From: Magnetospirillum moscoviense
Lineage (GTDB): Bacteria; Pseudomonadota; Alphaproteobacteria; Rhodospirillales; Magnetospirillaceae
Direction of reading: 5' to 3'
NCBI RefSeq assembly: GCF_001650635.1
Contig: NZ_LWQU01000130.1
Coordinates: 124,001 to 188,000 of the forward strand
Length of the DNA stretch: 64,000 bases
The notes beneath the pieces were generated by a model. It was not told the DNA's origin, made no database searches, and saw only the letters and a list, made by a program, of their open reading frames with translations. Below are positions 35,472-43,750 of this stretch, piece after piece. The position numbers were made by a program, and so were the translations under genes. Numbering within the stretch: position 1 is the first letter of the stretch; every line of letters starts with the position of its first letter.

Positions 35472-36637
35472 TAGGCCATGGACAGCGCCGCCCCACCCAC
35501 ATAGAAGCCGACCAGGCTGACCTCGACCATCGAGGCGAGATCGCCCGCCCATGCCAGTTCCGGCCGCCCGCGACAATGCTTGATCACCATGCGCGTGTTG
35601 CGCACCGACAGCAAGGCGATCAGCAGATACAGGAACAAGGCGGGAAAGCCGTGCTCGCCCAGGACCTGGAAATAGATGCTGTGCGCCGCATGGGTCTCGG
35701 CATTGGGGAAATAGTAATTATAAACCATCTTCAGCTGCGGCCCGGCGAACCCCGCCCCCAGCGGGAAATGGTCGGTGGCGAAGTTGGTGGCCACTTTCCA
35801 GGCGGTCAGCCGCCCCTGGAAGGATTCGTCGGTCTGGGCCCCGTCGATGGACTGGACGCGATCGAAGAAGGCCGGCGGCATGACCAGCACGGCCCCGGCC
35901 ACCAGCACGGCCGCGACCACCAGTTGGACCACCTTGCGCCCGCTGCGCAGCCAGAAGAACCCGGCCACCACCGCCAAGGCGATCAGCCCGCCCCGGGAAT
36001 AGCTGCCCAGGACGGTGGCGATCTGCAGCGGAAAGGTCAGGCCGATACCGATGCGCAGCCAACGGTTCCTGGTATGGAGGAACAGGTAATAGGCCAGCGG
36101 CAATGTCATCACCACCGCCAGCGCCAGATGATTGTTGTCGCGAATGATGGTGTTGTCGGGCCCGTAGACGTGATAGGCGCCCCCCTTGAGCAGGGTGAAC
36201 ACCCCGCCCTTGGCGCCAAAGAAGCCGATCGAGATGACCATGACCCAGACCATGGCGTGCAGCCTGGCCTTGCTGTCGATCATCGCCAGGCACAGAAAGA
36301 TAAAGGCATAAATCTTGACGACGCGCCCCCACAGCGGCCACGACCAGTCGGGATCAACGGCGAACAGCGAATCGAAGCTCATCCAGATGACCAGGGCGAC
36401 CATCAGCCACGGCAGACCATCCCCCGGCCATCGCCGGCTCCCGCCCGACAGCAACCACGCCGCCCCGGTGACCACGGCCACACCGAAATTGAACGGCCAG
36501 CCCAGGGCGAAGCCATAGACCATCATGTGGGGATTCATGATGGTGAGCCACCCCCAGGTCAGCGTCCCGGCATAGGGATAGCGCAACGCCACTCCCAAGA
36601 AAAATATAATTGCCACAAGAAGCACGATGTCCCGCAT
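35336..36637 (-). CDS. O-antigen-ligase-like membrane protein, XrtA-associated
   Basis: 433 residues, about ten membrane helices with one long periplasmic loop (roughly 250-330). Family features include MRDIVLLVAIIFFLGVALRY at the N-terminus, NPHMMVYGFA, a Ser-Arg-Gly pore motif SYSRGGLIA, and THAAHSIYFQVLGEHG in the loop (ligase His). These fit the exosortase A-associated O-ligase group. Probable role: EPS polymerisation or attachment. ATG 36637 is chosen as the family's usual N-terminus; a TTG start at 36661 is possible. The 3' end overlaps the acyltransferase by 136 bp. Confidence 0.87.
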   Translation of the reverse strand: MRDIVLLVAIIFFLGVALRYPYAGTLTWGWLTIMNPHMMVYGFALGWPFNFGVAVVTGAAWLLSGGSRRWPGDGLPWLMVALVIWMSFDSLFAVDPDWSWPLWGRVVKIYAFIFLCLAMIDSKARLHAMVWVMVISIGFFGAKGGVFTLLKGGAYHVYGPDNTIIRDNNHLALAVVMTLPLAYYLFLHTRNRWLRIGIGLTFPLQIATVLGSYSRGGLIALAVVAGFFWLRSGRKVVQLVVAAVLVAGAVLVMPPAFFDRVQSIDGAQTDESFQGRLTAWKVATNFATDHFPLGAGFAGPQLKMVYNYYFPNAETHAAHSIYFQVLGEHGFPALFLYLLIALLSVRNTRMVIKHCRGRPELAWAGDLASMVEVSLVGFYVGGAALSMAYYDGFLLLQAFSSILRGMVERAAIAPMAPMVRSAMLASQRSGPGR

Positions 36638-36695
36638 GAAATCTGTTATATATCCAAACAAGCCTACCAGATAACTTATTCATCACCTGGTATCG

Positions 36696-36737
36696 TGAGT
36701 ATTTTCCGCAACTGATGCAGTATGGATACTCATATGG
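36696..36737. promoter_or_regulatory. Inverted TGAGTAT/ATACTCA repeat with TTTCCG core
   Basis: TGAGTATTTTCCGC (36696-36709) matches the recurrent promoter element, but no -10 sits 26-27 nt on. ATACTCATATGG (36726-36737) completes an inverted repeat with TGAGTAT. The same 12-mer occurs at 43676-43687 near xrtA. A binding site in either direction is possible. Confidence 0.4.
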
Positions 36738-36886
36738 AAGGCTTCATACTTCTTCTGTCGATTGTCGGCATCGGAATCGTCATCTTGTGGGCCCGACGCA
36801 ATGACAAGGTCCCGCTGGATGGCGAGACCACCGGATTGCTGGCCATGGGGACGGCAGGGCCAAAACGCAAGCGAGAGCGTGAATGA
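36722..36886 (+). CDS. Small single-pass membrane protein (54 aa), coupled to a deacetylase
   Basis: A 54-codon frame too short for most gene finders. Residues about 7-23 form one membrane helix (GFILLLSIVGIGIVILW) followed by ARRNDK and a basic C-terminal tail ending KRKRERE. Its TGA overlaps the ATG of the downstream deacetylase (ATGA at 36883-36886), strong evidence that it is translated. ATG 36734 is an alternative start. A TTTCCG element and a TGAGTAT/ATACTCA inverted repeat sit at and just before the start. No homologue recognised. Confidence 0.6.
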   Translation: MDTHMEGFILLLSIVGIGIVILWARRNDKVPLDGETTGLLAMGTAGPKRKRERE

Positions 36887-37914
36887 AACCAGACGAAACC
36901 CGACTGGCCTTCCCGGCGCCGGATCGCTTCATCCACTTTCCGGTCGACAGCCCGCCCCTGCTGCTGGTCATCGTCGATGCCGAAGAGGAGTTCGACTGGA
37001 CCAGCTATCGCCGCACCGCCGTCAGCGTCGACAACATCGCCCGGCAGATCCTGGCGCAGGAGGTGCTGGACCGCTTCGGCGTGGTTCCGACCTATATGGT
37101 CGATTATCCGGTGGCATCGCAGGACCAAGGAATCCGTCCCCTGGCCGAGTTTCTCGCCGACGGGCGGTGCCGGATCGGCGCGCAGTTGCATTCGTGGGTC
37201 ACGCCGCCGTTCGACGAGGAAATTTCCCCTCACACCTCGTTCGCCGGCAACCTGCCCCAGGCGCTGGAAAGCGCCAAGATCAAGCGACTGACCACCGCCA
37301 TCGAAACCAGCTTCGGGGTGCGCCCCACCATCTACCGCGCCGGCCGCTACGGCTTTGGCCGCAACACGGCTGCCGCACTGTGCACGCACGGCTACAACAT
37401 CGATTGCAGCGTCCTGCCCTGGGTCAATCTTCAACCGCGCCACGGCCCCGATTTCAGCGCCTTCGGCCCCGATCCGTTCTGGCTGGACCCCGACCGCAGC
37501 CTGCTGGAGCTGCCGCTGACGGCAGGAATGGTGGGGCTGATGGATCGCCTGGGCCTGGCCGAGACGGTCTATCCATGGACGACCTCGCCATTGGCGGCCA
37601 GGTTGCGCCTGCCGGCGGTGATGTCGCGCCTGCGCCTGCTGGACCGCATCCCGCTCACCCCGGAAGGCACCACCCTGGCCGAGGCCAAACGGGTCACCCG
37701 CTGGCTGGCCGCCGCCGGCCATCGCCTGTTCTCGGTTTCCTATCACAGTTCATCGCTGCTGGTCGGCGGCACGCCCTATGTCCGCAACCAGGCCGACCTG
37801 ACCGCCCTGCTGGATTGGCTTCAGGGCTATCTGGACTTCTTCTTCGACGAGATGGCGGGCAAGGCGGCCACGCCGCAGGACATCCGCAGCCGGGCCCTCG
37901 ATGGACCCGGCTGA
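36883..37914 (+). CDS. Polysaccharide deacetylase (WalW-like)
   Basis: 343 residues. A NodB-like fold in which the first motif is LLVIVDAEEEFDW rather than TFDDG. Later motifs are the GAQLHSWVTPPF metal His and PTIYRAGRYGFGRNT. The WalW-type variant is common in EPS loci. No signal peptide is seen, so it likely acts at the cytoplasmic side. Its ATG overlaps the stop of the small membrane protein, and its 3' end overlaps the flippase by 14 bp, giving a tight three-gene unit. Confidence 0.8.
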   Translation: MKPDETRLAFPAPDRFIHFPVDSPPLLLVIVDAEEEFDWTSYRRTAVSVDNIARQILAQEVLDRFGVVPTYMVDYPVASQDQGIRPLAEFLADGRCRIGAQLHSWVTPPFDEEISPHTSFAGNLPQALESAKIKRLTTAIETSFGVRPTIYRAGRYGFGRNTAAALCTHGYNIDCSVLPWVNLQPRHGPDFSAFGPDPFWLDPDRSLLELPLTAGMVGLMDRLGLAETVYPWTTSPLAARLRLPAVMSRLRLLDRIPLTPEGTTLAEAKRVTRWLAAAGHRLFSVSYHSSSLLVGGTPYVRNQADLTALLDWLQGYLDFFFDEMAGKAATPQDIRSRALDGPG

Positions 37915-39403
37915 CACCGGCACCGTCGGTCGGGCCATGGTCCGCGGCACGCTGTGGATGGTGTCGATGCGTTGGGTCATCCGGCTGATCGGCCTGGTCA
38001 ACACCGCCATCCTCGCCCGCCTGCTCAGCCCCACCGATTTCGGGCTGGTCGCCGTGGCGATGATCGCCGTCGATCTGATCATCACCATCACCGACGGCGA
38101 TATCGAGATGGCGCTGGTGCGCGCCGCCGACGCGCCTGCCGAATTGCTGCACACCGGCTGGACCTTGAAGATCATCGCCGGCATCGTCGCCTGGGGTCTG
38201 GTCACCGCCCTGGCCGTGCCGGTCTCGATCCATTTCGGCGACCCGCGCATCGCCGACATCTTGCGCATCGTAGCCCTTCGGCCGCTGATCCTGGGCTTCG
38301 AAAGCATCGGAATCATCTGGTTCCGCCGCACTTTGAATTTCGCCATGGAGTTCCGCTATCTGGTCGGACAGCGGGTGCTGAGCTTCCTGTCCGGCATCGC
38401 GCTGGTCCTGGTCTTGCGCGATTATTCCGCCCTGGCCTGGTCGATGCCGGCCCAGGCTTTGGTAACCGTGGCGCTGAGCCATGCCATCGCCCCGGCGACG
38501 CCGGGCCTGCGCCTGAGCCTGTCCTGCTGGCGCGATTTCTGGCAGTTCTCACGCTGGCAGATTCTGTTCAACGCCGCCCGGCTGGCCGGCGAACGCTGCG
38601 ACCCGCTGGTGATCAGCCGGCTGGGCACCCTGGGCGAGACCGGCCTTTATGTGGTCGGCTTCGACCTGGCGATGATGCCGACGCGCGAGATCATGCTGCC
38701 GGCAGGACGCGCGCTGATGCCGACCTATGCCCGGGTCGCCCATGATGCCAAGGCGTTGGCAGGCAGCTTTCGCCTGGTCCTGGGGTTCGCCGCCATCATC
38801 GCCTGCGCCGTCGGCGTCGGCATGTCGGTCATCGCCGAGGATGCGGTCCTTGTGGTGTTGGGCGAGCAATGGCGGGGCGCCATTCCCTTCGTCCGTTGGC
38901 TGGGCATCTTCGGCGCCCTGGAAGGGGTGTGGCTGATGCTGGACCCGGTGCTGATCGCCAGCGGTCGGGAACGGACCTTGGCCTTCGCCAACCTGGCCTT
39001 CGCCGTCATCGCCGTCATCGCCGTCACCGCCGCCGCCACTGTGCTGGGCATCGACGCCATTCCGGCCGCGCGCATCGCGGTGATGGTGGCTGTCCTGGCC
39101 GGCATCTTCGTCCGCATCCTGGCCTGGAAGTGGATTTCCCCGGCGGAGCTGGCGTCGATCCTGTGGCGTCCGGTGGCCGCTGCGGCGGGGATGGCGGCGG
39201 CCATCACCCTGCTGCACCCCGACAGCCTGTCATCGCCTCTGGCCGGAATGGCCGTGGATATCGCCCTCGGCGCCGCGGTCTATCCGGCGCTCCTGCTGGG
39301 CTTATGGCGGCTGTCCGGATGCCCCGGGGGGCCTGAGTCCGCCTTGCTAGGCACAGCCCTGGCCCGCTGGCGTCACAGAAGGACGCCCGGGCCTGACGGA
39401 TAG
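37901..39403 (+). CDS. Wzx-type oligosaccharide flippase
   Basis: 500 residues, MOP superfamily, about 12-14 membrane helices. The N-terminal RLIGLVNTAILARLLSPTDFG is almost the same as in the flippase half of the fusion at 1281-4001, so the two are paralogues. It should flip a lipid-linked repeat unit to the periplasm. ATG 37901 lies 14 bp inside the deacetylase 3' end. The 3' end overlaps the convergent YdcF gene by 31 bp. Confidence 0.9.
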   Translation: MDPADTGTVGRAMVRGTLWMVSMRWVIRLIGLVNTAILARLLSPTDFGLVAVAMIAVDLIITITDGDIEMALVRAADAPAELLHTGWTLKIIAGIVAWGLVTALAVPVSIHFGDPRIADILRIVALRPLILGFESIGIIWFRRTLNFAMEFRYLVGQRVLSFLSGIALVLVLRDYSALAWSMPAQALVTVALSHAIAPATPGLRLSLSCWRDFWQFSRWQILFNAARLAGERCDPLVISRLGTLGETGLYVVGFDLAMMPTREIMLPAGRALMPTYARVAHDAKALAGSFRLVLGFAAIIACAVGVGMSVIAEDAVLVVLGEQWRGAIPFVRWLGIFGALEGVWLMLDPVLIASGRERTLAFANLAFAVIAVIAVTAAATVLGIDAIPAARIAVMVAVLAGIFVRILAWKWISPAELASILWRPVAAAAGMAAAITLLHPDSLSSPLAGMAVDIALGAAVYPALLLGLWRLSGCPGGPESALLGTALARWRHRRTPGPDG

Positions 39404-40155
39404 GCCATGCGATAAAAGGCCTGCCCCAGTATCTCGTGAAAGGCGAGATAGCTGTTCTGCATCGCCCTGGCCGAGGGCAGGAATTCGCGGACCCATTCGC
39501 CGACACGGCCGCCCCGACCGGATCGATCGACCGTGAAGGCGGTCGGGGCCGCCATCACGGTCAGTCCCGCCCCCTCGAACACCCGCTTAGCCCGGGGCAT
39601 GTGCCAGGCATGGGTGACCAGGATGACCCAGGAAATCCCGTCGGCCTTCAAGATGGCGGAAGCCCGCACGGCATTCTCGTGGGTATCCTGGGACAGCCCC
39701 TCGACCCAGGATACCGGCACCTGGAAATCCTCGGTCAAGGAACGCTGCATGACCGATGCCAGACTGAAGAATTGGCCAGATGGCACGCCGCCGCCGACCA
39801 GGACCGGCAATCCGGTGGCCCGGTGCACCACCGCGCCGTAACGCAGACGCTCCAGGGTCATCGAGCCGGGGGACGGCGCGACATATTCAGGCGTCGATCT
39901 GGCCTCGGCGCTCAGGATGACGATCGCCCCGCCGCCGTCCGGCCACGGCTCGTCCACCGCCATCGGCGGAATGACTTCCAAGGCGGCCAGGATGCCGTCG
40001 CCGACCGCAGGGGTGGACAACAGATAAAGCAGGAACAGGGCGGCCACGGCCAGCCGCCGCATCACCGCGCCGGCCCGCCACAACATCAGTCCGACGACCG
40101 CGAAGATCAGAAGCGATGCTGGCGGCAGAATGATCGTTTTGAGGATCTCATACAT
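39373..40155 (-). CDS. YdcF/ElyC-like membrane protein (DUF218)
   Basis: 260 residues with two N-terminal membrane helices, then a DUF218 domain: GGGAIVILSAEA, DTHENAVRASAIL and VILVTHAWHMPRAKRVF. Members (ElyC, SanA, YdcF) affect envelope and undecaprenyl-lipid metabolism. ATG 40155 overlaps the amidotransferase stop by 8 bp, so it is the last gene of the xrtA minus-strand operon. Confidence 0.85.
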   Translation of the reverse strand: MYEILKTIILPPASLLIFAVVGLMLWRAGAVMRRLAVAALFLLYLLSTPAVGDGILAALEVIPPMAVDEPWPDGGGAIVILSAEARSTPEYVAPSPGSMTLERLRYGAVVHRATGLPVLVGGGVPSGQFFSLASVMQRSLTEDFQVPVSWVEGLSQDTHENAVRASAILKADGISWVILVTHAWHMPRAKRVFEGAGLTVMAAPTAFTVDRSGRGGRVGEWVREFLPSARAMQNSYLAFHEILGQAFYRMAYPSGPGVLL

Positions 40156-42082
40156 GGTAGCCGTTGACCTCGCCCGGTTGACGAAGCGGCACTTGGGCCG
40201 CGTGGGACAAAAACGCCTCGAACATCAGCAGCAGCCACAGCGCCGCCGAATGGTCATGGCGACCGGACGCGTGCTGGCCGACCAGCCGGCGCACCTCGTC
40301 CATGTCGAAGATTCCGCTACCCTCCAGGGTCCGCCCGGCCGCCATGGCCTGCAGGCGGGGCAGCAGCGCCCCGCGGAACCACCGCGCCAACGGCATCGAA
40401 AACCCCTGCTTGGGACGATAGAGCAGATCGGAATCGACCAAGGGCTCGACGGCGCGCTTCAGCACCGCCTTGCCCTCGCCGCCCTTCAGCTTCAGATCGG
40501 GGGCCAGTCCGGCGCTCCACTCGGCCAGCCGGCAATCAAGAAGCGGCGCGCGCACTTCCAGCGAATGGGCCATGCTGGCCCGATCGACCTTGACCAGAAT
40601 GCCACCCGGCAGCCAGGTCTTCATATCCAGATACTGCACCTGCAGCACCGCATCGTCGGTATCGGCCCGGCGCATATGCCCGCGCAGCACCTCGACGGCG
40701 CCATAGCCCTGGAGGTCGCGGCGAAAGGCGGGGCTGAACAGCCGCGCCCGGCCGGCATCATCGATCGCCGATACCGCCTGGAAATATCCGTCGCAGGTCT
40801 CGAGCGCCAGTTCCTGGAAGGTGGTCCTGGCGCGAAACCGGCGCGGCGCCCAATCGGCCTTGGGATAGGCGCGGCCAAGAAAGCCGAACAACGGTCGGCG
40901 GATGGCGGCAGGGATCAGGCGGCGCGCCGCTTCGGTCCGGGCATGCAGGGCGTAGCGCCGATAGCCGGCGAACAATTCGTCGCCGCCATCCCCCGACAGC
41001 GCCACCGTGACCCGCTGGCGGGCCAGGGCGCAGACCCGGTAGGTGGGCATGGCCGAACTGTCGCCGAACGGTTCGTCATAGATTTCCGCCAGCCGGTCCA
41101 GCAGCGAGAAATCATCGGTGCCGACCGTTCGGCTGTGATGGTCGGTGGCGTATCGCCGGGCCATGCGCAGCGCATAGGCGCTTTCGTCGAAGCGGGCGTC
41201 GTCGAAGGCGATCGAGAACGTCTTGACCGGCTCGGCGGTCAGGCCGGCCATCACCGCGACCACCGCGCTGGAATCCACGCCCCCCGACAGGAAGGCCCCC
41301 AGCGGCACTTCGGACACCAGCCGCAGGCGGGTCGCCTCGGTCAGGCGCTCGATCAACTCAGCCCTGGCCTGGTCCATGTCGGTCACGGCCGGCCGATGGA
41401 AACCCAGATCCCAGAAGGGCTGGATCCGGGGGCTGGCCTCGCCGCGCCGCCACACCAGGAGGTGGGCGGCCGGCAACTTCCTGACCGCGCGATAGATCGA
41501 GCGCGGATCGGGGATGTAGCCGAAGGCGAAATAATCCTCGACGGCCAGCGGATCGAGATCGCGGGGCACTGCCGGACAGGCCAGCAGCGCCTTCAGTTCC
41601 GACCCGAATACCAGCATCCCGTCGGCGAGCGCGCCGTAATATAGCGGCTTCTTGCCCAGGTGATCGCGGGCCAGGACCAGGGTCTGTCGGTCCTCGTCCC
41701 ACAGGGCGAAGGCGAACATGCCGCGAAACCGCCGGACCGAATCCTCGCCCCACTGCTCCCAGGCATGGACGATGACCTCGGTATCGCTGTGGGTGCGAAA
41801 GACATGGCCCAGGGACTGGAGCTCGACGGCCAGGTCATGGAAATTGTAGATCTCGCCATTGAAGACCACCACCACCCGACCGTCTTCGTTGTAAAGCGGC
41901 TGATGGCCGCCGCCGACATCGATGATCGCCAGGCGGCGATGTCCCAGGCCGATTCCCGGTCCGACATGCTCGCCCCGGCCGTCGGGGCCGCGATGGGCTA
42001 AGGAATCGGTCATCCGCCGCAGGGTGGCGCCGTCGATTTCGCGACAGCCCCGGCTATCGAACAGGCCGGCCAATCCACACAT
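40148..42082 (-). CDS. XrtA-system asparagine-synthase-like amidotransferase
   Basis: 644 residues. An N-terminal class II glutaminase has nucleophile Cys2 (MCGLAGLFD), HRRLAIIDV and FNGEIYNFHDL. A synthetase-type ATP pyrophosphatase has FLSGGVDSSAV (about 267) and ALSGDGGDELFAGYRRY. Members in XrtA loci are thought to aminate a sugar or lipid of the EPS, not aspartate. ATG 42082 shares its first base with the xrtA stop (TGATG). The longer upstream frame is antiphase to xrtA. Confidence 0.9.
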   Translation of the reverse strand: MCGLAGLFDSRGCREIDGATLRRMTDSLAHRGPDGRGEHVGPGIGLGHRRLAIIDVGGGHQPLYNEDGRVVVVFNGEIYNFHDLAVELQSLGHVFRTHSDTEVIVHAWEQWGEDSVRRFRGMFAFALWDEDRQTLVLARDHLGKKPLYYGALADGMLVFGSELKALLACPAVPRDLDPLAVEDYFAFGYIPDPRSIYRAVRKLPAAHLLVWRRGEASPRIQPFWDLGFHRPAVTDMDQARAELIERLTEATRLRLVSEVPLGAFLSGGVDSSAVVAVMAGLTAEPVKTFSIAFDDARFDESAYALRMARRYATDHHSRTVGTDDFSLLDRLAEIYDEPFGDSSAMPTYRVCALARQRVTVALSGDGGDELFAGYRRYALHARTEAARRLIPAAIRRPLFGFLGRAYPKADWAPRRFRARTTFQELALETCDGYFQAVSAIDDAGRARLFSPAFRRDLQGYGAVEVLRGHMRRADTDDAVLQVQYLDMKTWLPGGILVKVDRASMAHSLEVRAPLLDCRLAEWSAGLAPDLKLKGGEGKAVLKRAVEPLVDSDLLYRPKQGFSMPLARWFRGALLPRLQAMAAGRTLEGSGIFDMDEVRRLVGQHASGRHDHSAALWLLLMFEAFLSHAAQVPLRQPGEVNGYHV

Positions 42083-43629
42083 CAGCGCCCCCGCCCGGAC
42101 AAGGTGTCGAAGGCCGCCGACTGTCCCGACAGGAAATCGTGCAGCGCCTCGGCTGCCGCCGCTTCGCCCGAATCCGCCGAGGTTGCGGCCATCACCAGCA
42201 CCGCGTGGCGGTGCCCGGCCAGTTCCGCCTTCAGGTCGGCAAGGGCGACCGGCCAGCCCGGTCGGTGCCAGCCATCGCCGGTCCAGAACAGCGACCAGAT
42301 CACCCGGCGACGATGCCCATTGGCCTCGAGGTCCTTCTGAACCGGAACCTGCAGGCCGCCGATCGGTTCGGCCGCGACCTGTCGGGCGATGCGGGTCCAC
42401 CCGTCGCCGGCACCGACCCAACGCTCGACGCCCACCAGCTTGCCCCGCCGGACCGGCCGGTCCAGTGCGGCCATGACGAAATGAATCCGATGGCCATTCC
42501 CGCCGCAATCGATGGCCGCCAGGCTATCGACCTCGGCGACATCGGCCGACCATTCCGGGTCGGCAGCCAATTTTCCCAGCACCCCGCAGGACAGGACCGG
42601 CAAGGCGAGGGCCGCCCGCGCCTCGGCCGACCACATCACCCACACCAGGGCCGGGGCCAAAATCACCAGCACCGCCGCGACGGCGGTTGCCGAAAGGATT
42701 GCGGCACGGGGCGCCGAACGCTCACGCGGCGGGATTTTTCCGGGGCCATGGTCCTGGCGCCATCGCACCCCCAAGGCCATGCCGCCCAGCAGCAGCACCG
42801 AAAAGAAAGCCCAGCCATAAAGGATGTGGTCGTCGGCGATGTTGCCGACATCTTCGATCAGGTGGGCGATGGCGATGATCAGGAAAACCCGCAAGGCATT
42901 GCCGGCCACCGCCAGCACCACCATCCCCAGCACGAAGGCCAGCCGCCGCCCCCAGGTCCGGTAAACCAGTTCGGCATAGGCCAGCGCGGTGGCCAGCGCG
43001 GCCAGCACGAAATTGAGCCCGGCGCAGCCCGGCGCGACCAGGTAGGTCCCGGACGCCACCTCGATGGTCAGTCCGTCGAGGAAATTGTCGATGCCGACCA
43101 GTTCCAGCAATCGGGCCGCCGCATGGGCGGTGAAGGATTGCAGCATCGGCACCAGGAATTCCCCGCTGGGCACCAGAAGCCACAGATAGCCGAACGGCAG
43201 CAGCAGCAGCCCATAGAGGCGCCAGCCCAACTGGGTCAGCAGAACGCCCTGGATCATGCCGACGATGGCGAATTGCGCGGCCTCGGCCACACCCGACAGG
43301 GTGGACAGCACCCAGACCCCGCCGAAGGCCAGGATGATGGCGCCGCCCCACAGGGTCGGTCGCGGCGAAAATCCGCGCAGTTCCGCCCGCTTGGCCCACA
43401 GCATGAAGGCGAAGACCGGCAAAATAAGGAGTCCGTGGCTATAGGCGCTGGAACTCAGCCACAACCCGACCGCTGCACGCACGTCCCCCCGGAACAGGAC
43501 CACGATCAACAGGAAGACCAGGCACACGCCCCCAACCGCCAAAGACCATGTCCGGCCATCGACAACCTGACTTGCGTCACCGCCCTCACGGGTGCCAGGA
43601 CCACTCGGCAAATCACGACAATCTTTCAT
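42082..43629 (-). CDS. xrtA: Exosortase A with fused EpsI-like domain
   Basis: 515 residues. About eight membrane helices (30-325) carry the exosortase catalytic residues: Cys202 (VAPGCAGLNF), Arg247 (GNALRVFL) and His268 (DDHILYGW). From about 330 on, one more helix leads to a periplasmic EpsI/DUF3485-type domain. XrtA cleaves the PEP-CTERM tail and is thought to transfer the protein to a lipid-linked glycan or other acceptor. ATG 43629 is chosen; ATG 43665 is an alternative, and neither has a strong ribosome site. First gene of a three-gene minus-strand operon. Confidence 0.92.
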   Translation of the reverse strand: MKDCRDLPSGPGTREGGDASQVVDGRTWSLAVGGVCLVFLLIVVLFRGDVRAAVGLWLSSSAYSHGLLILPVFAFMLWAKRAELRGFSPRPTLWGGAIILAFGGVWVLSTLSGVAEAAQFAIVGMIQGVLLTQLGWRLYGLLLLPFGYLWLLVPSGEFLVPMLQSFTAHAAARLLELVGIDNFLDGLTIEVASGTYLVAPGCAGLNFVLAALATALAYAELVYRTWGRRLAFVLGMVVLAVAGNALRVFLIIAIAHLIEDVGNIADDHILYGWAFFSVLLLGGMALGVRWRQDHGPGKIPPRERSAPRAAILSATAVAAVLVILAPALVWVMWSAEARAALALPVLSCGVLGKLAADPEWSADVAEVDSLAAIDCGGNGHRIHFVMAALDRPVRRGKLVGVERWVGAGDGWTRIARQVAAEPIGGLQVPVQKDLEANGHRRRVIWSLFWTGDGWHRPGWPVALADLKAELAGHRHAVLVMAATSADSGEAAAAEALHDFLSGQSAAFDTLSGRGR

Positions 43630-43666
43630 GCAGACCACACCAAGCACTGACAAGGTTTTGTTCATC

Positions 43667-43687
43667 TGAGTACATATACTCATATGG
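43667..43687. promoter_or_regulatory. TGAGTA-CATA-TACTCA dyad between xrtA and a divergent glycosyltransferase
   Basis: A perfect 6-bp dyad (43667-43682) in the 120-bp divergent region. The 12-mer ATACTCATATGG (43676-43687) recurs at 36726-36737. It is a candidate operator shared by xrtA and the glycosyltransferase. Confidence 0.4.
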
Positions 43688-43750
43688 GCGTTAGTAGTGT
43701 GCGTACATTTTTTTATATACAAACAATCCATTGATGTAACAATTTTCACC

